Of a DNA stretch of 64,000 bases, positions 29,500-39,200 are shown piece by piece. The position numbers were made by a program, and so were the translations under genes. The first letter of the stretch is position 1. Each line of letters starts with the position of its first letter. The stretch is taken from assembly GCF_000316645.1 (NCBI RefSeq), contig NC_019684.1, forward strand, positions 2,068,501 to 2,132,500. The letters run 5' to 3'. Origin of the DNA: Nostoc sp. PCC 7524 (GTDB taxonomy: Bacteria > Cyanobacteriota > Cyanobacteriia > Cyanobacteriales > Nostocaceae). The notes below the pieces were generated by a model. That model worked only from the letters and a program-made list of their open reading frames with translations, was not told where the DNA came from and did not search any database.

Positions 29500-32400
29500 C
29501 TATCCAGCTATCACTGCACCCAAAGCTTGTAATGTTAAAACTGTAGCTGCTGTTAATCCTCTAACACCAGCAATATTCATCCCCTCATACAGCCTTTTTG
29601 CCCTCAATAATCTCACACACTCGCCTGTGTTGGCGTTCCAAATTCTTACTGTTTGGTCTTGAGAACCACTAGCAATATATTGTCCATCTGGACTAAAGGC
29701 AATACCAGATACTAAATGTGTATGTCCATCGCAGATATGAAGGCATTTACCTGTCTTGATATCCCAAATCCGCACTGTTTGGTCGTGGGCAGCACTAGCA
29801 AGGGTATTACCGTCGGGACTAAAGGCAATCGCAAATACCCAATTGCTATGTCCTGTTAAGGTTTTGAGACATTTGCAAGTAAAAATATCCCACAGTTTGA
29901 TGGTTTGGTCGGTGCTAGCAGTGGCGCAGGTTTTTCCTGTGGGTTCAAAGACAACAGCATAAATTCGGGCGTTATGGGCGTGTATTGTTTGAATGCAGTT
30001 ATTTGTGTGGCAATCCCACAATTTTACAGTTTCGTCAGCACTGGCACTTGCTAGCATCTCTCCGTTCGGACTAAAGGCAATTCCCAGGATTTTTTCTGTG
30101 TGTCCGGTGAGAGTATGCAGACATTGACCTGTACTTTCATCCCAGAGTTTGACGGTACAATCTGCACTACCACTGGCGATGATTTTACCTTGGGGATGAT
30201 AGGCTACGGCATCTATCCAATCTTTGTGTCCTTGGAGGATTTGGCAACATTGACCTGTGCTAACTTGCCATAATCGCACTGAGGAATCTGTACTGCCAGT
30301 GGCTAAGGTCTGACTATCGGGACTAAAGGCGATACCATAAATAAAGTCTGTGTGTCCTGATAAAGTTTTGATGCACTCGCCGGTTTGCCAATCCCACAAC
30401 TTTAGGGTTTTGTCGTTACTACCACTGGCTAACAATTGCCCATCTGAACTGAAGGCAACTGGTAACGCCCAATCTGTATTTCCATACCATGTTTTCCAAC
30501 ACTGTCCTGTGTGGGCATCCCATAACCTCACGGTTTGGTCTAAACTGACACAAACTAGAGTTTTCCCATCGGGACTAAAGGCGACAGAACAGACTTCATT
30601 AGTATGACCATGTAAGGTTTTGATGCAGGTATGGGTTTGGGTATCCCACAGTTTTACGGTGTGGTCGCCGCTACCACTAATTAGGGTTTTATCTTGGGGA
30701 GAAAAGGCGACTGAATAGACTCCGTTAGTGTGTCCGGTGTAAGTTTTTAGACATTTGCCTGTGGAATAATCCCAGAATTTAATGGTGCGATCGCTACTAC
30801 CACTTGCTAAGATTCCTTCATGGGGACTAAACGCTACTGAACGCACCCCACCTTGATGTGTGTCTAAGGTATGCCAGCATTGACCATCTGGAATCTTCCA
30901 TAATTTAATGGTGTGGTCAGCACTACCACTAGCTAGGGTTTGTCCGTCGGGACTAAAAGCTACACAACGCACCCAATCTTGGTGTCCGGTGAGGGTTTGC
31001 CAGCATTGACCATCTGGAATATCCCATAATTTAATGGTGCGATCGCCACTGGCACTAGCTAAAGTTTGACTATCGGGACTAAAAGCAACGGCGAAGGTTT
31101 CATGTTCATGTCCAGTCAGAGTTTTAATACACACTCCATCCCGCACACTCCACAATTTCACCGTCTTATCAGCACCACAACTGGCTAAAATTTGCCCATC
31201 GGGACTAAACACCACACAGCGCACCCAATTAGTATGTCCCTGACAAATCAAGAGTAATTTCCCTGTGTTCACTTCCCACAGCCGCACATGACAATCAGTG
31301 TCACAGGTTGCCAACATTTGACCATCCGGGCTAAAAGCAGCAGATAAAATATTACCTAGAGTTTCAGTAAATACACAACTAGATAAATCCGCCCCTGCAA
31401 AATTCACACTATGCAGATTCACCCCTTGAAGATAAGCTTGCCAAACACTTAAACCAGAGAAGTCATAACCAGTTATGTCAACCTGTGCATGATGCAGCAG
31501 ATTGAGAATATTTCCCCCGGCATAACCTGTTTCTTGGGATGGTTGATCTCGCAGTTGAGAGAGGATTTGATTGAGATAAATAGATATGTTTTCCCAACTA
31601 CCTAACTGTATCGTCAATTCATCAATGATGGGTTGGACAATTAAACTAATTTGAGTTTCCCGCACATAATCTTTAGCTTGCGCTTTCATTAAGGCATGAC
31701 TGTTAAATAGAACAATTTGCTGATTAACTATCTCCTGACAAACACAATTAATTAATTGAAGTGTGACATACTCCATCACTACAGGTTGTTGAGTAAAGCC
31801 CGTGTTACCTTTTTCGATAAAAGAACGCCTTTGCAAAGAACTGAGTGATTCTATGATTTCTCGCGGGGGGATGTGGGCAACAAAATCAGCTTGTAACTGT
31901 GACAATGCCACTGGTTCCCGATTAATTGCTAACCAATACATGATTTCTTGTTCCAATTGGGTTAAGCGATGGAACTGTTGGTCTAGCAAGTCGCGGATAT
32001 CATCAAAAATAAACGTCCCTGGCTGAGAAATTTGGAGAAATTGGGAAATATTGCCGTCAAACATCTCCCGGATGGAAGATGCGACTATTTTTAAAGCCAA
32101 AGGATTACCACCGTAACGACTAATGAGGGTTTGCCATTCGGTGTCTGTGGCGGTAAATTTGCCTTTGAGTTGAAATAATTCCCGTCCTGGGGTATCCAGT
32201 AAACCCGTCAGTTGCAGATAACGTACAGGTAAAAGTTCCCCTTCCAACTTAGCAAGACCTTGGGGTTTCTCCCGCGAAGTTAATATCAGACAACTTTGGT
32301 GCGAAGTATCCGCAAGACATTGGAATAATTGACCGTAACCTTCATAACCTGTGCGATAACGACCAGTGCGATCGCCTGCTTGCAAAATAGACTCGACGTT

Positions 32401-33066
32401 ATCTAAAATCAGCAAACAGCGTGAGGTGCGTACACATTTGAGCAACCGCGCCATTCTGCCATCTAAATCAGTAGGTAAATTAGTTTCTTGTTGTCCAGAT
32501 AAAAATTGAATCAGTTCCGCCAAAATATCTTCTACAGGTGGAGTGTTGCGAAGACTGCGCCAAATCACATAGTTAAAGCTAGGAATGATCTCCTTTGCCA
32601 ACTTGAGTGCTAAAGTCGTTTTACCAATTCCCCCCATGCCCAGCAGTGTCACTAATCGGCATTTTTCCTGCACCACCCAGGATTTCACGGTATTTAATTC
32701 TGTCTCACGACCATAAAAAATTGAGACATCTGGTGCTGCACTCCAGTCTTGGGGGATTGGGGATTGGGGATTGGGGATTGGGGACTGGGGATTTTCTGGT
32801 TTCTCAACTACAGTTTGCCAATTGATTCCTAATACTTGGCAGTAGGCTTGAAAAGATTGAGCATTAATAGCATTTTTCCCTGCCAGGAAACGCTTCCAAG
32901 TGCCTTCAGATATCCCTGCGGCCAGAACTCCGTTTTTTTGCCAACAAACTCCTAATACTTCACTAGCTGACTCTAACCATCTAAAGTCATCAACAGACCA
33001 TCCCTTAGATACTCTGGCTTGTTTTATACTTACTAATCCTTCTGGCGAGGCTTTGAGAGTGGCCAC
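29500..33066 (-). CDS. NB-ARC STAND NTPase with 14 WD40 repeats
   Basis: 1188 residues. Residues about 1-85 resemble a small helix-turn-helix domain (GWSVDDFRWLESASEVLGV, ISEGTWKRFLAG). A Pro/Ser linker at about 91-106 is encoded by inserted heptamer repeats. The NB-ARC NTPase follows with Walker A GMGGIGKTTLA at about 142 and Walker B (CLLILDNVE). A short pentapeptide-like stretch (SGLSVWQAYLQGVNLHSV, FAGADLSSCVF) precedes 14 well-conserved WD40 repeats, two propellers. The tail RLYEGMNIAGVRGLT is shared by many cyanobacterial proteins of this kind. Start is GTG at 33066 without a clear ribosome site. Expected to act as a ligand-triggered switch, with target unknown. Confidence 0.92.
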   Translation of the reverse strand: MATLKASPEGLVSIKQARVSKGWSVDDFRWLESASEVLGVCWQKNGVLAAGISEGTWKRFLAGKNAINAQSFQAYCQVLGINWQTVVEKPENPQSPIPNPQSPIPQDWSAAPDVSIFYGRETELNTVKSWVVQEKCRLVTLLGMGGIGKTTLALKLAKEIIPSFNYVIWRSLRNTPPVEDILAELIQFLSGQQETNLPTDLDGRMARLLKCVRTSRCLLILDNVESILQAGDRTGRYRTGYEGYGQLFQCLADTSHQSCLILTSREKPQGLAKLEGELLPVRYLQLTGLLDTPGRELFQLKGKFTATDTEWQTLISRYGGNPLALKIVASSIREMFDGNISQFLQISQPGTFIFDDIRDLLDQQFHRLTQLEQEIMYWLAINREPVALSQLQADFVAHIPPREIIESLSSLQRRSFIEKGNTGFTQQPVVMEYVTLQLINCVCQEIVNQQIVLFNSHALMKAQAKDYVRETQISLIVQPIIDELTIQLGSWENISIYLNQILSQLRDQPSQETGYAGGNILNLLHHAQVDITGYDFSGLSVWQAYLQGVNLHSVNFAGADLSSCVFTETLGNILSAAFSPDGQMLATCDTDCHVRLWEVNTGKLLLICQGHTNWVRCVVFSPDGQILASCGADKTVKLWSVRDGVCIKTLTGHEHETFAVAFSPDSQTLASASGDRTIKLWDIPDGQCWQTLTGHQDWVRCVAFSPDGQTLASGSADHTIKLWKIPDGQCWHTLDTHQGGVRSVAFSPHEGILASGSSDRTIKFWDYSTGKCLKTYTGHTNGVYSVAFSPQDKTLISGSGDHTVKLWDTQTHTCIKTLHGHTNEVCSVAFSPDGKTLVCVSLDQTVRLWDAHTGQCWKTWYGNTDWALPVAFSSDGQLLASGSNDKTLKLWDWQTGECIKTLSGHTDFIYGIAFSPDSQTLATGSTDSSVRLWQVSTGQCCQILQGHKDWIDAVAYHPQGKIIASGSADCTVKLWDESTGQCLHTLTGHTEKILGIAFSPNGEMLASASADETVKLWDCHTNNCIQTIHAHNARIYAVVFEPTGKTCATASTDQTIKLWDIFTCKCLKTLTGHSNWVFAIAFSPDGNTLASAAHDQTVRIWDIKTGKCLHICDGHTHLVSGIAFSPDGQYIASGSQDQTVRIWNANTGECVRLLRAKRLYEGMNIAGVRGLTAATVLTLQALGAVIAG

Positions 33067-33286
33067 GTTTTTGGCTGGAAAACTAGGGTGTAGGAGTTTA
33101 GTGGTAGGAAGTTTTAGTCTATGAGGGTTGAGATTGGTACTTATTATACATAATTATTGTTTTGTCAAGATCAGTTTTTTAGCTTACACAGTGATCTTTC
33201 TGATCTTTCTTTGGATTGAATAATCTAGTAAACCTAAAAACATACGGCCAGACATTCCCGGTACTGGTTTTGATGGCAGGTGTTTC
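33067..33286. promoter_or_regulatory. Divergent promoter region with direct repeat TGATCTTTC
   Basis: 220 bases between the NB-ARC-WD40 gene (minus) and the MinD-like gene (plus). TGATCTTTC occurs twice in direct repeat (about 33190-33209, AGTGATCTTTCTGATCTTTC), a possible operator. It could be bound by the HTH-bearing protein at 34183, but that is only a guess. Confidence 0.35.
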
Positions 33287-34099
33287 ATGGCTAAGACGAT
33301 TGCGATTCACTCTTTTCGAGGTGGAACCGGTAAGACTAATTTAACAGCAAATTTAGCGGTAGCGATCGCTCTCCAAGGACACCGAGTTGCTATAGTTGAT
33401 GCTGACTTACAATCACCAGGTCTTCATGCTTTATTTAAACCTGATGAAATGGGTGCAGTTTATACCCTCAATGATTATTTGTGGCAACGCAGTTCTATTC
33501 GGGATGCAGTTTGTGATGTTACCTCTGATTTAGGAATTACGGGGCAGGGTAAAGTTTTTCTGGTTCCCTCTAGTGTTAATGCTGATGAAATTGCCAGAAT
33601 TGAGTACGAGGGATACAACGTTAGTTTACTCAACAGAGGATTTCAGCAATTAACTGAAGAATTAGCATTAGATTATCTCTTCATTGATACTCATCCCGGA
33701 TTGTGCCGAGAAACATTACTATCTATCGCTATCTCTGACTTACTATTTGTGATTTTGCGTCCAGATTGCCAGGATTTTCAAGGGACATCTGTAACAGTTA
33801 ATGTTGCTCGTCAATTAAAAGTTAAGAAGATGATGTTGGTAGTTAATAAGGCACCCAACCAGATGGACTTATTAGCACTGCAACAAAAAGTAGAGCAGAC
33901 TTATCAACTTACTATAGCCGGCATACTACCACTATCAGAAGATATGGTCAATCTTGGTAGCTATGGATTGTTTTGTTTACAGTATCCCCACCATTTATTG
34001 ACGCAAATGCTCAACCAAATTGCTAGTACAGCCATGACAGTCGTTTGCACTCCGGCAGTAGAAACAGATAACTTATGTGTTACGGGAGCAAAAACTTAA
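33287..34099 (+). CDS. MinD/ParA-like P-loop ATPase
   Basis: 270 residues with a deviant Walker A, FRGGTGKTNLTANLAVAIA, where Arg replaces the usual first Lys, followed by VDADLQSPGLHALF (Walker A') and YLFIDTHPGLCRETLLS (Walker B). This is the MinD/CpsD-like ParA superfamily of membrane- or nucleoid-associated switches. No amphipathic MinD C-terminal helix is evident, so it is not a cell-division MinD. It lies 83 bases before the HTH-AAA gene in the same direction, implying a two-gene unit. ATP-dependent localisation or signalling is likely, but the cargo is unknown. Confidence 0.85.
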   Translation: MAKTIAIHSFRGGTGKTNLTANLAVAIALQGHRVAIVDADLQSPGLHALFKPDEMGAVYTLNDYLWQRSSIRDAVCDVTSDLGITGQGKVFLVPSSVNADEIARIEYEGYNVSLLNRGFQQLTEELALDYLFIDTHPGLCRETLLSIAISDLLFVILRPDCQDFQGTSVTVNVARQLKVKKMMLVVNKAPNQMDLLALQQKVEQTYQLTIAGILPLSEDMVNLGSYGLFCLQYPHHLLTQMLNQIASTAMTVVCTPAVETDNLCVTGAKT

Positions 34100-34182
34100 A
34101 AAATGCAAACTTCTAGATCAGTGGGGTCATAAACCTGTAAATTTATCTGTGAAGGTGATCAGGCACACAAAAACGTCGCACA

Positions 34183-35565
34183 ATGACAAACCCTAGCCAA
34201 GAGCAAACAATTTCCTTTGAAGTAGCTTTAAGATTGGCAGATGCAGCCGTTTTTGCCAAAACCTCCCGACATTTAAAAAATATTGAAGTTGCGGTTTTGC
34301 GTGGTGCTTTACTAGGTCAAAAATACGATGAAATTGCTACAGCTAGTGGTTATACACCTGAATACATTAAGCACGATGTCGGGCCTAAATTATGGCAAAC
34401 TCTTTCATCTAGTTTGGGAGAAAAAGTCAGCAAAACTAATTTAATGGCAGTTTTGGCACAGCAAGCAACCACAGCCACCAGCCAAAAACCTGTTTTATCT
34501 GCCGTATCTCCCCAGATATCTAGCAACTTAGAACCACCAGTGGGACTCATACCACTAGAATCGGCGCTGTATGTTGAACGCCCCCCTGTAGAGTCTCGCT
34601 GTTATGAAGAGATTACCAGACTTGGTGCGTTAATTCGCATCAAAGCACCAAGTCAAATGGGGAAAACTTCCCTAATGGTGAGAATACTAGCTTATGCTAA
34701 AGAACAATCTAGCCAAAATGGGGATACTTCAGAAGTACACACAGTTGCACTCAGCTTACAACGAGCAGATAGAGCAATTTTTAGTGATTTAGATAAATTT
34801 TTGCGCTGGTTTTGTGCTGCTATTACGCGCAAACTGCATTTATCGCACCGTGTAGATGATTATTGGAGTGACACCTTTGGCAGCAAAAGTAACTGCACAG
34901 CTTATTTTGAAGACTGTGTGTTACCAGAGATTAATGGTGTTTTAGTATTAGCGTTAGATCAAGTTGATGAGGTATTCTTACACCCAGAAATAGCTGACGA
35001 TTTCTTTACATTATTGCGTTCTTGGTATGAAGAAGCAGCCTATGGAGATAGTGGCAATTCTCTCTGGCAAAATCTCCGGTTGGTGATTGTTCATTCTACA
35101 GAAGTTTATATTCCTTTAGATATTAATAAATCTCCCTTTAATGTGGGTTTAGCAATTGAGTTGCAAGCTTTTAACAAACAACAAGTTTTAGATTTAGCTC
35201 AACGTTATGGTTTGCACTTATCAGAGAGTGAACTATCTGCTTTGATAGCACTGGTTTCTGGACATCCATACCTGATACAGCAGGCACTTTATCACCTAGC
35301 GCAACAAGACCTAACTCTCAATCAATTGTTACAAACAGCCGCCACCGATGCAGGGATTTATAGTAATCATCTGCACAGACATTTACGTAGCCTGCAAGAA
35401 CATACACAATTAGCGGCTGCTTATGCACAGGTTTTGAATTCTCCCACACCAGTAGAGATAGAACAGCTGTTAGCCTTCAAGTTACACAGTATGGGACTCG
35501 TTACCCTGCTAGGAAATCAAGTAACACCCAGTTGTGAATTATATCGGCAATATTTTAAGGCCTAG
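34183..35565 (+). CDS. HTH (vMAP-type) plus AAA-like domain protein
   Basis: 460 residues. Residues about 8-90 (FEVALRLADAAVFAKTSRHL, LLGQKYDEIATASGYTPEYI) match the small helix-turn-helix domain found at the N-terminus of cyanobacterial proteins tied to vWA-MoxR conflict systems (from memory, the vMAP-M9 type). An AAA-like NTPase follows (P-loop SQMGKTSLMVR, and VLALDQVDEVF as Walker B), related to the N-terminal domain of the AAA-WD40 protein at 25314-28871. The FNVGLAIELQAF and GHPYLIQQALYHLA blocks also align with that protein. No sensor domain is attached, so the MinD-like partner or an unlinked gene may supply it. It overlaps the convergent DUF5132 gene by 11 bases. Confidence 0.78.
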   Translation: MTNPSQEQTISFEVALRLADAAVFAKTSRHLKNIEVAVLRGALLGQKYDEIATASGYTPEYIKHDVGPKLWQTLSSSLGEKVSKTNLMAVLAQQATTATSQKPVLSAVSPQISSNLEPPVGLIPLESALYVERPPVESRCYEEITRLGALIRIKAPSQMGKTSLMVRILAYAKEQSSQNGDTSEVHTVALSLQRADRAIFSDLDKFLRWFCAAITRKLHLSHRVDDYWSDTFGSKSNCTAYFEDCVLPEINGVLVLALDQVDEVFLHPEIADDFFTLLRSWYEEAAYGDSGNSLWQNLRLVIVHSTEVYIPLDINKSPFNVGLAIELQAFNKQQVLDLAQRYGLHLSESELSALIALVSGHPYLIQQALYHLAQQDLTLNQLLQTAATDAGIYSNHLHRHLRSLQEHTQLAAAYAQVLNSPTPVEIEQLLAFKLHSMGLVTLLGNQVTPSCELYRQYFKA

Positions 35566-35827
35566 CTTCAGCCGATTTCATGCGTTCTTCACCAACTTCT
35601 GCCCTTGCTTCTGCAATGATGTCTTCCCAGGTTTCACCTAAGTCTGTGAGGGCGTGTTTATTGTTTTCATACAAGGCAATTCCCTTTTTGACAATTGCTT
35701 TCGCTAAGGGTCTACCAACCCCACCTATGACTGGTAATAATACAGGGATAAGAACTATACCTACAATCCCTGTAATTCCTAATCCTTCTGCTAAATCTCC
35801 CAGGTCGGGTAAAAGTTTAACTGACAT
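35555..35827 (-). CDS. DUF5132-type small membrane-associated protein
   Basis: 90 residues. A hydrophobic N-terminal half (LGITGIVGIVLIPVLLPVIG) forms one or two membrane helices, followed by a charged helix with WEDIIAEARAEVGEE. The pattern of glycine-rich membrane segment plus Lys/Glu tail with EARAE matches what I recall as DUF5132 proteins. GGGGGT lies about 8 bases before its ATG. It overlaps the 3' end of the HTH-AAA gene by 11 bases in convergent orientation, so the pair could interfere transcriptionally. Function unknown. Confidence 0.7.
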   Translation of the reverse strand: MSVKLLPDLGDLAEGLGITGIVGIVLIPVLLPVIGGVGRPLAKAIVKKGIALYENNKHALTDLGETWEDIIAEARAEVGEERMKSAEARP

Positions 35828-35872
35828 ATTTTTAACCCCCTGTTTTACTTAATTTAATTTTAACTTAAAAAC

Positions 35873-36259
35873 TTAGTCTTCTAAATTCCAACCCAGAGCA
35901 GTGGCAACTTGACCAGCTAATTCTAACGGATTAAAGGGTTTAGCGATCGCAGTTACCATTCCTAGTTGTGAGTAACGACGGCGATCAGTAGCTTGGATTT
36001 TGGCGGTTAATAAAATCACAGGTATGTCTTTAGTAACTGGATTGGCTTGCAGTTTCTCAAAGGTAGCGATACCATCCATATCTGGCATCATCACATCTAA
36101 AAGAATGGCATCTGGTTGACAAGCTGCGGCTTGGCTAATTCCTTCTTTGCCAGAACTCGCTGTCATCACTTCCCAGCCTGCGACTGTTTCTAGGCAGATT
36201 TTGGCGACTTCTTGAATATATTGCTCGTTATCAACCACTAGAATTCGCTTGGTGTTCAT
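35873..36259 (-). CDS. Single-domain response regulator
   Basis: 128 residues, a receiver domain only: acidic pair in VVDNEQ (one Asp plus Glu), phospho-acceptor Asp55 in AILLDVMMPDMDG, conserved Thr in LLTAK, and Lys in IAKPFN. It is likely phosphorylated by the hybrid kinase encoded directly upstream, whose coding end overlaps its start by 29 bases; the pair must be co-translated. With no output domain it should act by protein contact, for example on a further phosphorelay or motility component. The CheY-like form with terminal LED fits this role. Confidence 0.93.
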   Translation of the reverse strand: MNTKRILVVDNEQYIQEVAKICLETVAGWEVMTASSGKEGISQAAACQPDAILLDVMMPDMDGIATFEKLQANPVTKDIPVILLTAKIQATDRRRYSQLGMVTAIAKPFNPLELAGQVATALGWNLED

Positions 36260-39200
36260 AACTGCTAGCCTCTTGTATGTTATGGGTAATTCGTTGCAGT
36301 AGTTCTATCACCCGTTGTTCAAATTCTTGGGTGGTGATCCGTCCTTTGGTCAAAAATTCTGTATTTCCTAGCTTAAGTCTTTTACGCTCTGATTCATCCA
36401 AATCTTGGGCTGAATATACTACTAAAGGAATGTTACACAGGCGATTATGTTGCTGTAGCCAATCTACCACTGTAAAACCGTCAATTTCGGGCAGAATCAA
36501 ATCCAGAATCAATAAATCAGGATTCACTTCTTGGCTAAGACGGATGGCTTCTCTACCTGTTCTGGCTTGGAAGGTTTCAATATCATGGCGTTCAAACAGG
36601 GTACTCAGTAAGTCTGCTAAATCAGCATCATCTTCCACAATCAAAATCCTAGCTCGCTGGGACGATTTCGCAATGACTGTTCTCAGGGAATGTAAGAGAT
36701 AGCTTTCTTGGACTGGTTTACTCACCCAATCCACAAAGTCTGCGCTTTTTTGGCTACTGCTGCTTTGCTTGTAGACACTGCAAATCACAATGGGAATGTC
36801 TTGAGTTTCGGCTCGTTCTTTCAATAATGCCATCGTTTCCCAACCATTCATCCCAGGCATGAGTAAATCTAGTAAAATCACATCAGGATGTTGGTGAGAT
36901 GCTAAGGCGATCGCATCTTCACCACTAGCTACAGTTATGACTCGATATCCCCCTCTCTCTAACAGCGTTTGTAGTTCAATGCGAATTACAGGATCATCGT
37001 CGCAGACTAAGACTAGGGGGGAGTGGGGAGTGGGGAGGGGGGAGTGGGCAATGGGGGAGGAGTCTACTAATTCTAGACTGGGGGAAACTGGTAAAATCGG
37101 TAATGTAAAGTAAAAGGTGCTGCCTTCCCCTAGGACACTTTCTACCCAAATCCGCCCACCGTGCTGTTGTACAATACTCTGACAAATGGCCAAGCCTAAA
37201 CCTGTACCGTCATGGTTGCGGGAATCGGAAGAATCTACCTGTTGAAACCGTTCAAAAATAGTCTGGAGTTTGTCAGTAGGAATACCGCGTCCAGTATCTT
37301 TGACTGTCAGTAAGATTTCATCACCGTACTGTTGACCTACCAACCAGACAGTTTTTTCCGGCGTGGAGAATTTTATCGCATTACTTAGCAAATTAGTCAA
37401 GGTCTGTACAATCCGATCTGGATCTACCCATAGTTGCACTGGTGGGCTAGAAATTGAGAGTTTTACCTGTGCTTTATTCGCTAAGGGCTGCATAATACTG
37501 ACGGCTGATTCAATCAATTCGGTCAGGTTGCAGGTTTCTCGTTCCATTTTTACCTTACCTGACTCGATGCGCTCAATGTCTAGGATGTCATTAATCAAAC
37601 GAACTAAACGCTCTGTACTATCGGTAGCAATTTGCAGCAGGCGTTTACCTTGCTCAGAGTCTGCTGACAATAAACCACTGGTGAGCATTCCCAAGGAGCC
37701 ATGTATTGAAGTCAGGGGAGTGCGGAGTTCATGGCTGACTACAGACACAAACTCATCTTTCATCCGCCCAATTTGTTTTTGCTCTGTAACATCACGCAGG
37801 ATAACTGTATAAATTACCTCGTTATTTATATGCAGTTTTGATATAGAAGCCTCTGCGGGGAATTCCGTTCCATCCTTGCGACAACCATATATTTCCCGCC
37901 GTTCTCCCATGCGCCGTGCCATGCTAGGAGATTGTCTAAAACCGGTGACGTGCTGACGGTGAGCCTCGGCAAAACGCTGGGGTAAGAGAACATTCAGGCT
38001 CTGTCCGATAATTTCTTGGGCAGAGTAGCCAAATATTTTCTCGGCTCCTTGGTTAAAGATGGTGATTTTTTGGCTACCATCAATAGAAATGATGGCATCA
38101 TCGGCAATATCTAAAATCCGGGCTAGTCTAACTTGGGAAATCCTTAGTTCTGCCTCTACGCGCTGACGTTCTTCTAGTTCAGAATGCAACTGTCGGTTGA
38201 CGTTGACTAACTCTGCCGTTCTCTCGGCGACTCTTAACTCTAGTTCATTATTAGCTGTTTGTAGGGCGGCTGCGATTTGTTTGCGATTGCTGATATCTTT
38301 GGCTGTCCCCAGCATTCGGACTGCTACACCAGATGGGTTGTAGTAGAGTTTACCTGTACCCTCAACCCAGTGAATGCTACCATCTGGCCAGACGACGCGA
38401 AATTCATGATTAAAATCAGTTTTGTGTTGTTGGGCTGTATGGAATGCTTGCTCTAACCCTGGCCAGTCTTCCGGGAAAACACAGGCTTGAAATGTTTTAT
38501 AAGAGTCATTAAAATTACCTGGCTCCAGACCAAATAACCGCGCATGACTATCAGACCATGTGATGTGGTTGGTGGTCAAGTCCCAATCCCAAATGCCTAG
38601 ATTAACTGCTTCCAGAACCAGGGCGAGACTTTCTTCACTTTCTCGCAGGGCTGTTTCAGCTCGTTGGCGATCGCGCTGATTACGTAATGCTAAAATTCCA
38701 TAGGCTAAGTCTGCTGTTAACTCTTCTAAAAGTTTCACCTCATTCACATCAAAAGCATCTGGTTCAGCAGCATAAAGATTCAACGCTCCAAAAGCTTGAC
38801 CATTAGCTAGTAAAGGTAAAGCAATAGAAGCCGCATAACCCCGACTGATAGCTTGACACCGCCAAATTTCATAACGGCTATCGGTCAAAATATTTTGAAT
38901 AATTGTAGTTTTGCCTGTACGGATGGCGCTACCTGTCGGCCCTTGACCACGAATCGTATCAGCCCAGGTAAGATGGAGAGATTGCAGATATCCATCCTCA
39001 TAGCCTGCTTGAGCCACAGGGCGAATATTCTTGAGTGTATCATGTTCCGCGTAGGCTACCCAGGCCAAGCGATAGCCCCCGACTTTGACAATAATTTCAC
39101 AAACTTGATGCAGTAAATCGTTTTCGTCTTGGGCGCGACAGAGTACCTGATTACAGTTACTCAATGTTTGCAATGTCCGATTGACTCGCTGAATTTCTGC

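Noticed and set aside
29471..32026. Plus-strand open frames opposite the NB-ARC-WD40 gene
   Set aside because: Antisense shadows of repeated WD40 codons, without conserved domains.
33287..34099. Cell-division MinD or plasmid-partition ParA
   Set aside because: Lacks the MinD membrane-targeting C-terminal helix and the minC/minE or parB neighbours; the P-loop start is altered (FRGGTGKT).
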